Counted from the first letter of the stretch, positions 28,435 to 36,765 are shown. The stretch: DNA of 64,000 nt from an uncultured Prevotellaceae bacterium (GCA_900318815.1 ONMA01000001.1:176210-240209); one strand, 5' to 3'. Notes: generated by a model not told the origin, from the sequence alone. Made by a program: numbers and translations.

Positions 28435-30087
28435 ATGAACATAAAGGGACATATTGTCGACGTGGTGCGCCGGGAGATTTATGACGGCGAGCTGGTCGTT
28501 GAAGGAGAGAGAATCGTCGAGGTGAGACGCTGCGAGCTGGGCGACGGTGTGTGGTCGTACCTCTTGCCGGGCTTCATCGATAGCCACGTACACATTGAGA
28601 GCAGCATGATGGTGCCGCGCAAGTTTGCCCGCATCGCTGCGATTCATGGCACCACGGGCGTCATTGCCGACCCGCACGAGATTGGCAACGTGCTCGGAGT
28701 GGAGGGCGTGGACTACATGATTCGGTCGGGGCGCGAGGCGCAGTTCAACTTCTGCTTTGGTGCGCCCAGCTGTGTGCCTGCCGTCGGCGGCGACATTGAG
28801 ACCAGCGGTGCCGTCATCGGTGCCGACGACATCGAGAAGCTGATGGAGCGCGACGACATCGGCTACTTAGCCGAGATGATGAACTACCCCGGCGTACTCA
28901 GCGGCGACAAGGAGGTGATGCGCAAGATAGAGGCTGCTCGCCGCAACGGCAAGCCTGTCGACGGCCATGCGCCGGGACTCACTGGAAGACAACGCGATAT
29001 GTACACCGCCACGGGCATCTCTACCGACCATGAGTGCTCCACGATTGAGGAGGGACGCTCGTGCATCAACGCCGGCATGAAGGTCATCATCCGTGAGGGC
29101 AGTGCCGCCAAGGACTACGAGCGCCTGAGTCCGCTCATCGGCGAGAGCCCCAACATGGTGATGCTCTGCACCGACGACTGCCACCCCGACGACTTCGTGC
29201 GGGGACATATCAACAGCATCGTGAAGCGGGCCATTGCCGATGGCTACGACCTGTGGGACATCCTGCAGGTGGCATGCGTCAATCCGCAGAAGCACTACAA
29301 CCAGCACTGGGGACTGCTACAGGCTGGCGACCCCGCTACATATATTATGGTGGACAGCCTCAATCAGCACTTCCGCGTGGAGAGTACGGTCATCAGGGGA
29401 CAGGAAGTGTTCAACTATAACGCCAGCCTGCCTTCGGAAATCTCCCCGAAAGGCGATGAGGACGTGTACACTCAGTTCCCCAACCGATTCATGGCCAAGC
29501 CGATTACCGCTGCCGACATCTCCATCGACATCAAGAGTGGCGATACTGTCCATGTGATTCTTGCCTCAGACGGTAGCCTGCTGACGCAGCATGAGAAGAT
29601 CCTGCTGACGGGAAATCCGCTCACCGACATGCGCTATCCTTGGAACGAGGTGCAGAAGATTGTGGTGTACAACCGTTATGAGCCAGATGCCAAGCCCGTG
29701 GTGGGACTGATCCGGGGATTCGGCATTAAGTGCGGAGCCATTGCCGGCTCTGTGGCTCACGATTGTCATAACATCGTGGCCGTTGGCTCCAGCGACGAGT
29801 ATCTGGTGCGTGCCATCAACCGCGTGGTCGAGATGAAGGGTGGACAGGTGGTTGTCGGCCCCGACGAGATGCTCGACATCCCCCTGCCTATCGCAGGACT
29901 GATGGCACCCATGAGCGGGCATGAGATAGCCTTCCGCACCCTGCTGCTCCACGAGATGGTGCGCACCATCGGCTGTCCGATGAAGTCGCCTTTCATCACC
30001 ATGGCCTTCATGTGCCTGCCTGTCATCCCGGAAATAAAGATAACCGACAAGCATCTGATGGACACAAAGACCATGTCAGTCATATAA
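28435..30087 (+). CDS. ade: Adenine deaminase
   Basis: A 550-residue amidohydrolase that converts adenine to hypoxanthine and ammonia in purine salvage. The metal-binding HxH motif appears in LLPGFIDSHVHIESSMM (about 43-59), followed by GVIADPHEIGNVLG, GHAPGLTGRQRDMY and TDHECSTIEEG, and the conserved LCTDDCHPDDF around residue 247. The C-terminal adenine-deaminase domain contains KCGAIAGSVAHDCHNIV and the final IEIKITDKHLMDT-like segment. Length and order match Ade proteins rather than adenosine deaminases. It is a single gene with its own promoter. Confidence 0.93.
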   Translation: MNIKGHIVDVVRREIYDGELVVEGERIVEVRRCELGDGVWSYLLPGFIDSHVHIESSMMVPRKFARIAAIHGTTGVIADPHEIGNVLGVEGVDYMIRSGREAQFNFCFGAPSCVPAVGGDIETSGAVIGADDIEKLMERDDIGYLAEMMNYPGVLSGDKEVMRKIEAARRNGKPVDGHAPGLTGRQRDMYTATGISTDHECSTIEEGRSCINAGMKVIIREGSAAKDYERLSPLIGESPNMVMLCTDDCHPDDFVRGHINSIVKRAIADGYDLWDILQVACVNPQKHYNQHWGLLQAGDPATYIMVDSLNQHFRVESTVIRGQEVFNYNASLPSEISPKGDEDVYTQFPNRFMAKPITAADISIDIKSGDTVHVILASDGSLLTQHEKILLTGNPLTDMRYPWNEVQKIVVYNRYEPDAKPVVGLIRGFGIKCGAIAGSVAHDCHNIVAVGSSDEYLVRAINRVVEMKGGQVVVGPDEMLDIPLPIAGLMAPMSGHEIAFRTLLLHEMVRTIGCPMKSPFITMAFMCLPVIPEIKITDKHLMDTKTMSVI

Positions 30088-30214
30088 ATACGTCAGATAC
30101 TGAAAACAAATGACCGTATTTTTCTTCGGAAACGAATTATCCTAACATTTTTTTTCTGGAAACGAATTTCCTTCGCTCGACCTTTGGTCGCTTTGCTTGC
30201 AAAGAATTGACCGT

Positions 30215-30290
30215 AATTTTATCCACGAATTTTTCTTAATTTTTCTTCAGCTAAGATAGAGATAATTAAGAAAAATTCGTGGATAAAATT
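30215..30290. repeat. 27-base perfect inverted repeat
   Basis: Bases 30215-30241 are exactly the reverse complement of 30264-30290, with a 22-base loop. The stem centre is ATCCACGAAT/ATTCGTGGAT. Diverged versions of AAACGAATT and its complement lie outside it (30120-30180 and 30300-30355), suggesting a larger nested palindrome. Confidence 0.9.
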
Positions 30291-30377
30291 AAAATGAAAT
30301 TAGGAAAATTCGTTTCTAAAAAGAAAAAACAATCAGGACAATTCGTTTTAAAACTCGTTTCTTTGCAGCATCATTCT

Positions 30378-30447
30378 GCTTTGCTGACGTTGGTCAGCAG
30401 ATTAACTGACGTTCGTCGGCTGATTTGCTGACCAACGTCGGCAAAGC
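30378..30447. repeat. 22-base inverted repeat (one mismatch)
   Basis: GCTTTGC-T-GACGTTGGTCAGCA (30378-30399) pairs with 30426-30447; the 26-base loop itself contains GACGTTCGTC. Confidence 0.85.
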
Positions 30448-30477
30448 AAAGGAATATTCCTTTCAACTGCAAAATCC

Positions 30478-30565
30478 TATTCATTCACCCGGCATTACCT
30501 ATTCATTCACCCAGCATTACCTATTCATTCACCTTGCATTACCTATTCATTCACCCGGCATTACC
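30478..30565. repeat. Four tandem copies of a 22-base repeat
   Basis: The unit is TATTCATTCACC + three variable bases + CATTACC, repeated four times without spacers and followed by a partial fifth copy. There are no spacers, so it is not a CRISPR array. Confidence 0.9.
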
Positions 30566-30576
30566 TATTCATCTAA

Positions 30577-30662
30577 CCCTGTCACCCTTCTGTCACCCTT
30601 GTCACCCTTCAAAAAGGGTGCAAACGCCCTGTTTATCGGCATTCTGTCACCCTGTCACCCTT
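30577..30662. repeat. GGGTGACAG-type dispersed repeat, copy 2 (inverted relative to copy 1)
   Basis: The reverse complement of the element at 18811-18905 with few differences, including the core around AAACGCCCTGTTTATCGGCA. A single arm of the ACGGATT-type repeat follows at about 30709-30742. Confidence 0.8.
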
Positions 30663-30818
30663 AATTAAGAAAAACCCTATATATATGTTCTCTATATGGA
30701 TTTGGGACCACTAATCCGTATAATCCGTGCAATCCGTTGTTGAAAATACCATGAGAGTTTTTTTAAAATTATTGTTAAAGTTTTCCAGAACATTGACATG
30801 TATTTCGAAAATTATTTG

Positions 30819-30826
30819 TAATTTTG
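30819..30826 (+). promoter_or_regulatory. -7 box upstream of the fimbrial operon
   Basis: TAATTTTG with a TTGAC sequence about 23 bases before it. It would give a leader of about 270 bases that contains the (CT)12 tract. Confidence 0.5.
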
Positions 30827-30860
30827 CAGCCGAAACAAAAACCGAAGGGTAATAGAACTG

Positions 30861-30968
30861 ATGATGAGAGTGTTAAACTTTAATAACGGAGCGAAAATAA
30901 TGGCCGATTTATTTGGTCATTATAGAATTTTGTATACTCTCTCTCTCTCTCTCTCTCTCTCCATGTAG
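30861..30968 (+). CDS. Short leader frame across the (CT)12 tract (35 codons, uncertain)
   Basis: ATG 30861 opens a frame of 35 residues that ends TLSLSLSLSM, the Leu-Ser run being the dinucleotide tract, and stops at TAG 30966. One extra CT unit would move translation into a frame open to 31036. It could be a phase-variable leader peptide, or simply chance. No homologue is recognised. Confidence 0.2.
   Translation: MMRVLNFNNGAKIMADLFGHYRILYTLSLSLSLSM
30937..30960. repeat. (CT)12 dinucleotide tract
   Basis: Twelve uninterrupted CT units lie 140 bases before the first fimbrial gene and after its probable promoter. Tracts of this kind change length by strand slippage in other bacteria. Confidence 0.95.
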
Positions 30969-31100
30969 GCACTACCGCCCAAAAACATTATTTTGCGTGC
31001 ATACGCGCGGTGAGCTGTGCGGCTTTCCATTGCTATAGGCAAGGGGAGCCGATGCTCTTTTTATAGATGTTTCCCATAGCTTAGCAACCATAAAAGATAT

Positions 31101-32276
31101 ATGAATCGATTACTGACCTCAATGATAGCATTCGTGTTTGGTGTGTTCCTCACGGGTGGTTCAGCGCAGGCCGCTGCGCGCGATACCATAGTGAACGTTT
31201 TCTTTGCCAACGACCGCTACGGGCTGGGCAAAGAGTCCCTCAAGATGGACTCCGTGGCGCGTCTGCTGATGGGCGATGCCTCCGACAGCAAAGTAACCTT
31301 GTATGGCTATGCCTCCAACTGTGGTACGGTGCAGTATAACCGGCGCTTGGTAGAACTCCGCCTGCTGACGGTGAAGCATGCCCTCATGCGCCGTGGCGTG
31401 GATGAAAGTCGCATTCAGCTCATTGTCAACAATGGTATCGACAGGACTAAAGCCGCCAAGTATGCCAGGCGCGTTGAGTTAGCGTTCACCCTCCCCGGAG
31501 CCAAAGAGCCTGCCGACACGCCCGTCCCCGACGTGCCCACTCCCGACACCCTTGTAACCGACATACCCATAGACGATACACCCGTAACCGACTCGAACGT
31601 AACGGAAGTGGACGTAACAGACAGCGTAGCAGATTCTTGCGTCCCTTCGGTAGCAAGCGACCAGAGGTCGAGCGCTTCACTCTTCACTCTTCACTCTTCA
31701 CTCGAAGACTCTTCACTCCAAGACTCTTCACTCCCTTGCCTTGCTCTGCGCACCAACCTGCTCTACGACCTTGCCGTGGTGCCCAACGTCGGTGTGGAGT
31801 GGTTTGCCGATGAGCATTGGTCGGTGGCAGCCAACGTGATGTACATCTGGATGAAGAATGACATGCGTCACCGCTACTGGCGCCTGTTCTCTACCGACGT
31901 AGAGGGTCGCTACTGGCTCACCCCGCAGACCTGCGACGTGCGCACGGGCCATCACTTCGGCCTGTATGCCGGCTTCTACCGCTACGACTTCGAGTTCGGC
32001 CACCGTGGCTGGATGGGCGACGCTAACTACGGCGGCGGCCTGAGCTACGGCTACGCCATGCGCCTGTTCCCGAAGAGTAAGGAGCGCTTCACCCTCGACA
32101 TGAGCCTTGGCTTCGGCTACCTGGGCGGCACGCACAAGGAGTATATCCCCGACGATGGCTGCTACGTGTGGCAGCGCACCGTGCGCCATCATCTCTTCAT
32201 TCCCACCAAGGCCGAGCTCTCCCTCGTCTGGTATCCCCGCTGGCCATTCTTTAACAGGAAAGGAACTGCCCAATGA
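31101..32276 (+). CDS. OmpA-like / DUF3575 fimbrial accessory protein
   Basis: The 391 residues begin with a signal peptide (to about AQAAA, residue 26). An OmpA-like half (about 30-130) follows, with VTLYGYASNCGTVQYNRRL and RVELAF, then a Pro/Thr/Asp linker (about 133-175) and a Ser-rich stretch coded by short tandem repeats. The DUF3575 part (about 212 to the end) has LRTNLLYDLAVVPNVGVEWF and many aromatic strand segments typical of an outer-membrane barrel. DUF3575 proteins sit at the head of Bacteroidales fimbrial operons and are thought to help anchor or export fimbriae. Its stop overlaps the start of the DUF5119 gene by four bases. GC-rich codons set this operon apart from its neighbours. 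Confidence 0.85.
   Translation: MNRLLTSMIAFVFGVFLTGGSAQAAARDTIVNVFFANDRYGLGKESLKMDSVARLLMGDASDSKVTLYGYASNCGTVQYNRRLVELRLLTVKHALMRRGVDESRIQLIVNNGIDRTKAAKYARRVELAFTLPGAKEPADTPVPDVPTPDTLVTDIPIDDTPVTDSNVTEVDVTDSVADSCVPSVASDQRSSASLFTLHSSLEDSSLQDSSLPCLALRTNLLYDLAVVPNVGVEWFADEHWSVAANVMYIWMKNDMRHRYWRLFSTDVEGRYWLTPQTCDVRTGHHFGLYAGFYRYDFEFGHRGWMGDANYGGGLSYGYAMRLFPKSKERFTLDMSLGFGYLGGTHKEYIPDDGCYVWQRTVRHHLFIPTKAELSLVWYPRWPFFNRKGTAQ
31675..31735 (+). repeat. Tandem CACTCTT / 14-base repeats inside the DUF3575 gene
   Basis: CACTCTT (7 bases) is repeated directly, and then a 14-15-base unit (AAGACTCTTCACTC) occurs twice. The unit length is not a multiple of three, so a gain or loss would shift the frame before the DUF3575 domain. 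Confidence 0.75.
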
Positions 32277-33442
32277 AACAGATGATGAACTTCTTGCGCC
32301 TCCTTTATCTATATACTCCCCTCTCCTCTGCGAGAGGGGTTGGGGGTGAGGCTTCTTTTCTCCTCTTCCTCCTCCTCACCTCCTGCCAGAAGGATCTCTG
32401 CTACAACCATCCTCACGGCAGCGATGAGACCCACGGTCGCCTGCACGTGGCCTTCGACTGGAGCGAGACGCAGAACCCCACCGCTTCCAGTATGCGCCTT
32501 GTGGCCTTCGCCGGTGGCCGCAATGCCGTGGGCTATCCCCTCGCGGGCATGTCGGGCGGCGACGTGTCGCTCTGGGGCGGACAGTACTGGTTCGTGGCCT
32601 ACAACAGCGACACCGAGACCACGCAGACGCGCGGCAGCGACTACGCCGACTTCGAGGTGTGCGGCGTGGAGCGCGACCTCTCCCGCTACCTCACCAACTT
32701 CCATAACCGTGCCGAGAGCTTCACCCGCTTCGGTGCCCGCTCCCAGGACGGCTCGCGTTCCATCATCTACACGCGAAGCGGGGTCAGCGTCCCTGCCGCC
32801 ACGGACAGCATCGAAGGCTCCGACCTCCGCTTCATCTGGGAGCCAGAGCGCGTATGGGTGAGTACCGCACAGGCCTTCACCGTGGAGCCTGCCACGGAGC
32901 AGACGCTCGCCATGAAGATGTGGGCCGCCACCTACCAGTACACCTTCCTCATACGCAACGTGGCCAACCTCGGCCGCGTCAGTTCCATCAGCGCCACCCT
33001 CTCCGGCCTGGCCAGTGGCTACAGCCCGGCGCGACACTGCCCCGTGGACTTCACTGTGGCCGAGATCTTCGCCTTCCACAAGGCCGACTCCACCAGCATA
33101 CGCGGCTCCCTCCGCGTCTTCGGACACTCGCCCGACGAGGAGCAGTCGGAAGACTCCGGCAGTCTGCCCATTGGTCAGGTCAGGCTCGACAACCTGCTTA
33201 CGCTCTACGTCACCATGGACAACGGCACGCAGTACGGTTTCGAGTTCGAGGTGACGGAGGACATGCAGCACCCGGAGGCCACCAGCATCGACCTGCAGAC
33301 GGGCGAAATCGTCATCGACATCCAGATTGACGACATTCCCATCCCCGACCAGCCCTCCACCACCAGCCCCTTCGACGTCGACATCGATGACTTCGAGACT
33401 GAGGAGTGGGACGTGTTCCCCAAAACAGCGAATGAAATATGA
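32273..33442 (+). CDS. DUF5119-type fimbrial lipoprotein with an unusual signal peptide
   Basis: A 389-residue lipoprotein of the DUF5119 type found between DUF3575 and fimbrillin genes. The start ATG overlaps the previous stop. A lipobox (LLFLLLTSC, Cys38) is present, but the signal peptide is split. Residues 1-14 (MKQMMNFLRLLYLY) and 28-38 form a normal signal, whereas residues 15-27 (TPLSSARGVGGEA) are encoded by a CTCCCCTC palindromic repeat found elsewhere between genes. The mature part starts QKDLCYNHPHG and has RLHVAFDW, then RTRGSDY-like loops typical of these proteins; it ends in an acidic tail. A role in fimbrial assembly or anchoring is inferred from context. Confidence 0.8.
   Translation: MKQMMNFLRLLYLYTPLSSARGVGGEASFLLFLLLTSCQKDLCYNHPHGSDETHGRLHVAFDWSETQNPTASSMRLVAFAGGRNAVGYPLAGMSGGDVSLWGGQYWFVAYNSDTETTQTRGSDYADFEVCGVERDLSRYLTNFHNRAESFTRFGARSQDGSRSIIYTRSGVSVPAATDSIEGSDLRFIWEPERVWVSTAQAFTVEPATEQTLAMKMWAATYQYTFLIRNVANLGRVSSISATLSGLASGYSPARHCPVDFTVAEIFAFHKADSTSIRGSLRVFGHSPDEEQSEDSGSLPIGQVRLDNLLTLYVTMDNGTQYGFEFEVTEDMQHPEATSIDLQTGEIVIDIQIDDIPIPDQPSTTSPFDVDIDDFETEEWDVFPKTANEI
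32315..32351 (+). repeat. CTCCCCTC palindromic repeat inside the DUF5119 signal peptide, copy 1
   Basis: CTCCCCTCTC, then CTCTGC, then GAGAGGGG, with the tail TTGGGGGTGAGG. The same kind of element lies between genes at 37477-37511, and its left half at 39998-40010. Confidence 0.75.
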
Positions 33443-33456
33443 AACCACTAATTACG

Positions 33457-33600
33457 AGATTTCGGAGGTACGAGGGTACGAGGGTACGGAGGTACGAGGA
33501 TAGACTCTTCGCGGAAGACTGGGCGTGCAGACTATTCTCGTACCCCCGAACCTCCGTACCCCCGCACCCCCGAATCCCCGTTCCCCCCGCCCCCCCTCGA
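33457..33600. repeat. GGTACGAG-rich imperfect palindrome before the large fimbrillin
   Basis: Runs of GGTACGAGGGTACG on the left face CGTACCCCCGAACCTCCGTA on the right across a 50-base centre. The whole segment is open in the fimbrillin frame, starting at ATG 33439, which overlaps the DUF5119 stop. It looks like an inserted repeat rather than coding sequence. Confidence 0.6.
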
Positions 33601-33651
33601 TTCAATTTTTATAGTTCACCTTTTTATAAATTCTTAAAAACCAAAACAGGT

Positions 33652-36600
33652 ATGAAAACAATCAAGTTTCTAACCATGGCAGCAGCGGCGCTGATGATGG
33701 CCGCCTGCTCCAGCGACGAACTGGAGTCCGTCGCAAAGAAGGCCGGGGGCATGGTGCCCCTGGAAATTGTGCCCGACGTGAGCAACCAGACCCGCGCCGC
33801 GCAGATCACAGCCGAAAACCTCGATGCCTTCACCGTCGATGTCACCGGCACGTTCGTCGATGCCGGCGGCACCGAGTACACCAACCCCGTGCTCTCGATG
33901 ACGAAGAGCGGCGGCGACTGGAGCTACTCCTACACGGACGCTACCCACGCCACGCCCGCCGACGGCACGCTCTACTGGCCCCTCGAAGGCCAGACGGCCA
34001 CCTTCTCGGCCCACATCGTGGATGCCAGTGCCACCGTCGACGAAAAGGCTGCACAGCAGGACGTGGTGGGCGCCTACGCCTCGAAGACCTTCGACGGCAC
34101 GGACAACCCCGGCGCCGTGTCGCTCACCTTCAAGCACGCCGTGGCCAAGATGCAGTTCAAGGCCCGCGTCGAGGCTGCAAGCGGCACCGTGCAGGCTACC
34201 ATCGACATCAAGCAGGTGGCCGTGCGCCATACGCTGTACTCGGGTACCTACGCCATCCCCACCTCCACTAACGAGACGGGCGTGCTGACCGCAGGCACCG
34301 ACAAGGACGACCTCTTCACCGACATGCGCACCGGCACCGCCTTCCTCTCCAAGGACGACGCCGCCGCCACCGACCTCGGCTCCGTCTTCATGCTGCCGCA
34401 GAGCGTCACCGCCGACGCCCTCGGCACCACTCCCTGGAACGACGCCTACATCGCCGTGCTGGCCCAGGTGCGCATCAAGGACGGCTCTGCCGACGAGACG
34501 ATGCTCTTCCCCAACGTGGGCGCCGTGAACACCACCGATTACGCCTGGTTAGCCGTGCCCATGCCTGCCGAGTTCACCGCCATGGAGGCCCACCACAAGT
34601 ACGTCTTCACCCTGCACTTCAGCGCCGACGCCCTGGGCAAGATCGACCCCACGCAGGATCCCTACGCCCCCGACCCCAACAACCCGGACGAGACCATCGA
34701 CCCCGATGACCCCAACGACCCCAATGGCGGCTTCATCAACCCTGACGACGAGGGCCAGGACATCGTGCCCGAGGGCAAGAGCGCCAACCCCGTCACCGTC
34801 ACCGTGCAGAACATCTATGACTTCGAGGAGGACGGAAACAATGTGTTCGACGTGAACAAGACCGCCGCCACCGTCACCGCCGTCCCTGCGGCCACGACGG
34901 GCGACATCGTGGCCGGCACCACCACCCCGCTCATCACGGCCGGCGAGGCCACGGACGGCACGATGATGTATGCCGTGACCGCCACCAACACGAAGCCCGC
35001 TTCGACCGAGGGCTTCAGCGCCACGGTGCCCACGGCTGAAAGCATTGCCGAGGGCGGCACCTACTACGTGTGGTACTACGTGAAGGGCGACGACGCGCAC
35101 AACGACAGCGAGATTTCGGCTGAGGCCATCCCCGTGACCGTGCAGTCGCCCGCCGCCACCGTCACCACCAGCCCTGCGGCCACGACGGGCGACATCGTGG
35201 CTGGCACCACCACCCCGCTCATCACGGCCGGCGTGGCCACGGGCGGCACGATGATGTATGCCGTGACCTCCACCAACACGAAGCCGACAACGACCGAGGG
35301 CTTCAGCGCCACGGTGCCCACGGCTGAAAGCATTGCCGTGGCTGGCACCTACTACGTGTGGTACTACGTGAAGGGCGACGACTCGCACAACGACAGCGAG
35401 ATTTCGGCTGTGGCCATCCCCGTGACCGTCCAGCCGGCCGGCGTCGACCTCTCGATGGTGGACTGCGTCGGCAACGCCCGCGCCAGCATGTGGACGGCCA
35501 ACTGCTACATGGTGCATACGGCTGGCAACTACAAACTGCCACTGGTCTATGGCAACGCCATCAAGAACGGCGCAGCCAACACGGTGGCCTATAATCCTGG
35601 CGGTTCGACATCCACTACCTATTGTGCAAACTTCGTCAACCACGCAGGCAATGCCATTAACGCCCCGTGGATTACGAAGAGCACCAGCGGCACGGGCGTG
35701 AACAAGGGCATGGGCATCAACGTGACCCAGGCCGAGCTGCTCTGGCAGGATGCGCAGGGGCTGATTACTAAGGTTGGCATCAGCGGCGACTATCTGACGC
35801 TGACCGTGGGCAAGAATGCCACCACGCAGGAGGGCAACGCCGTGATTGCCGTCAAGGCAGGCAACACCATCGTCTGGTCGTGGCACATCTGGGTGACGAA
35901 GCAGACCTTCGCCACGCTGACCACCATCACTGCCAGTGGCTACGGATATAAGGTGACGCCCGTGAACCTCGGCTGGGTGGGTGATGCCACCAGTGCCATA
36001 GGGGGGTACAACACCTACTACCAGTGGGGCCGCAAGGATGCCTTCATTCCCTCCAATCCCATCCCTTCCACGGGAACGGACAATACCAACCATACCGTCT
36101 ATAACATCAGCAACGCGACAGTGACAGGTATCACTCATACCGATGACAACAGCATGACCATTAGCGGCAACATCCAGCATCCGACGGTGCATTATCAGAA
36201 CACCTCGACTTACGGTCCCTGCGACAGCCGGTATTATAATATGTGGGACGCACAGCAGACGAGCACTGGCATTGCCGCTGCCGCTACGAAAAAGACGGTT
36301 TACGACCCGTGTCCTCCCGGCTTCTGCGTACCTACCAGTGGGTTGTACAATTATATCGCAAGTCAGACCGTACCTGCGTTCAACAAAGGCTGCACATATA
36401 GTGGTGTGTTCTTCCCCGCCTCGGGTTTTCGCTTCTACAATAGTGGCGATCTCATCAGTGTTGGCACCTACGACTACTATTGGTCGGCCACGCCCTACAG
36501 TGGCGCCCATGGCCGTAACTTCGACTTCAGTTCCAGCGGCTGGTATCTGAGCAGCAACTATCGCGCTAATGGTTTCCCCGTCCGGGCGGTCGCAGAATAG
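33652..36600 (+). CDS. Large fimbrillin-type lipoprotein with Ig-like repeats and FISUMP-like C-terminus
   Basis: The 982 residues begin with a lipoprotein signal (LMMAACSSDE, Cys19), followed by a fimbrillin-like region (about 25-385) similar to the second fimbrillin at 37609. Two nearly identical 96-residue Ig-like repeats follow (residues 405-500 and 501-596; 288-base direct repeats 34864-35151 and 35152-35439), each with GTYYVWYYVKGDD. The last third has TYYQWGRKDAFIPS, VYDPCPPGFCVP and a final YRANGFPVRAVAE, the pattern of FISUMP-type C-terminal domains. ATG 33652 gives a standard signal; the frame is also open from ATG 33439, which overlaps the previous stop. Its size and extra domains suggest a fimbrial tip or adhesin. 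The C-terminal third uses less GC-rich codons than the first part. Confidence 0.82.
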   Translation: MKTIKFLTMAAAALMMAACSSDELESVAKKAGGMVPLEIVPDVSNQTRAAQITAENLDAFTVDVTGTFVDAGGTEYTNPVLSMTKSGGDWSYSYTDATHATPADGTLYWPLEGQTATFSAHIVDASATVDEKAAQQDVVGAYASKTFDGTDNPGAVSLTFKHAVAKMQFKARVEAASGTVQATIDIKQVAVRHTLYSGTYAIPTSTNETGVLTAGTDKDDLFTDMRTGTAFLSKDDAAATDLGSVFMLPQSVTADALGTTPWNDAYIAVLAQVRIKDGSADETMLFPNVGAVNTTDYAWLAVPMPAEFTAMEAHHKYVFTLHFSADALGKIDPTQDPYAPDPNNPDETIDPDDPNDPNGGFINPDDEGQDIVPEGKSANPVTVTVQNIYDFEEDGNNVFDVNKTAATVTAVPAATTGDIVAGTTTPLITAGEATDGTMMYAVTATNTKPASTEGFSATVPTAESIAEGGTYYVWYYVKGDDAHNDSEISAEAIPVTVQSPAATVTTSPAATTGDIVAGTTTPLITAGVATGGTMMYAVTSTNTKPTTTEGFSATVPTAESIAVAGTYYVWYYVKGDDSHNDSEISAVAIPVTVQPAGVDLSMVDCVGNARASMWTANCYMVHTAGNYKLPLVYGNAIKNGAANTVAYNPGGSTSTTYCANFVNHAGNAINAPWITKSTSGTGVNKGMGINVTQAELLWQDAQGLITKVGISGDYLTLTVGKNATTQEGNAVIAVKAGNTIVWSWHIWVTKQTFATLTTITASGYGYKVTPVNLGWVGDATSAIGGYNTYYQWGRKDAFIPSNPIPSTGTDNTNHTVYNISNATVTGITHTDDNSMTISGNIQHPTVHYQNTSTYGPCDSRYYNMWDAQQTSTGIAAAATKKTVYDPCPPGFCVPTSGLYNYIASQTVPAFNKGCTYSGVFFPASGFRFYNSGDLISVGTYDYYWSATPYSGAHGRNFDFSSSGWYLSSNYRANGFPVRAVAE
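34864..35439 (+). repeat. Two tandem 288-base repeats (Ig-like units)
   Basis: The period of 288 bases equals 96 residues. The copies are very similar at DNA level, indicating recent duplication and scope for copy-number change by recombination. Confidence 0.9.
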
Positions 36601-36619
36601 ATTGGAGATTGAACCCGTT

Positions 36620-36673
36620 CAGTCGGATTTCTTGGACAAGCCAAGCGAACAAGTTCGTAACCGAATCCGACTG
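36620..36673. other. Hairpin after the large fimbrillin gene
   Basis: CAGTCGGATT (36620) is repeated in reverse complement at 36664-36673. There is no T-tract, so termination is possible but not clear. Confidence 0.5.
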
Positions 36674-36765
36674 CTGCGAGTATAAGCATTTGTAATGCGC
36701 TCTCTCGCGCTACTATATAGCGCAAATCGTTCTTTGACATACTGAGACAAACGGATATTTATCCG

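Noticed and set aside
30215..30290. Invertible promoter between the 27-base inverted repeats
   Set aside because: The 22-base loop contains no promoter box and is too short to invert; it is better seen as a hairpin.
30478..30565. CRISPR array
   Set aside because: The 22-base units follow each other without spacers and there are no cas genes, so it is a plain tandem repeat.
32309..33448. 379-codon antisense frame over the DUF5119 gene
   Set aside because: A shadow of the GC-rich sense gene, without promoter or signal.
34549..36510. 653-codon frame antisense to the large fimbrillin
   Set aside because: The sense strand has a lipoprotein signal, repeats and domains in order; the antisense product is compositionally odd (Gly/Val/His-rich) and matches no family.
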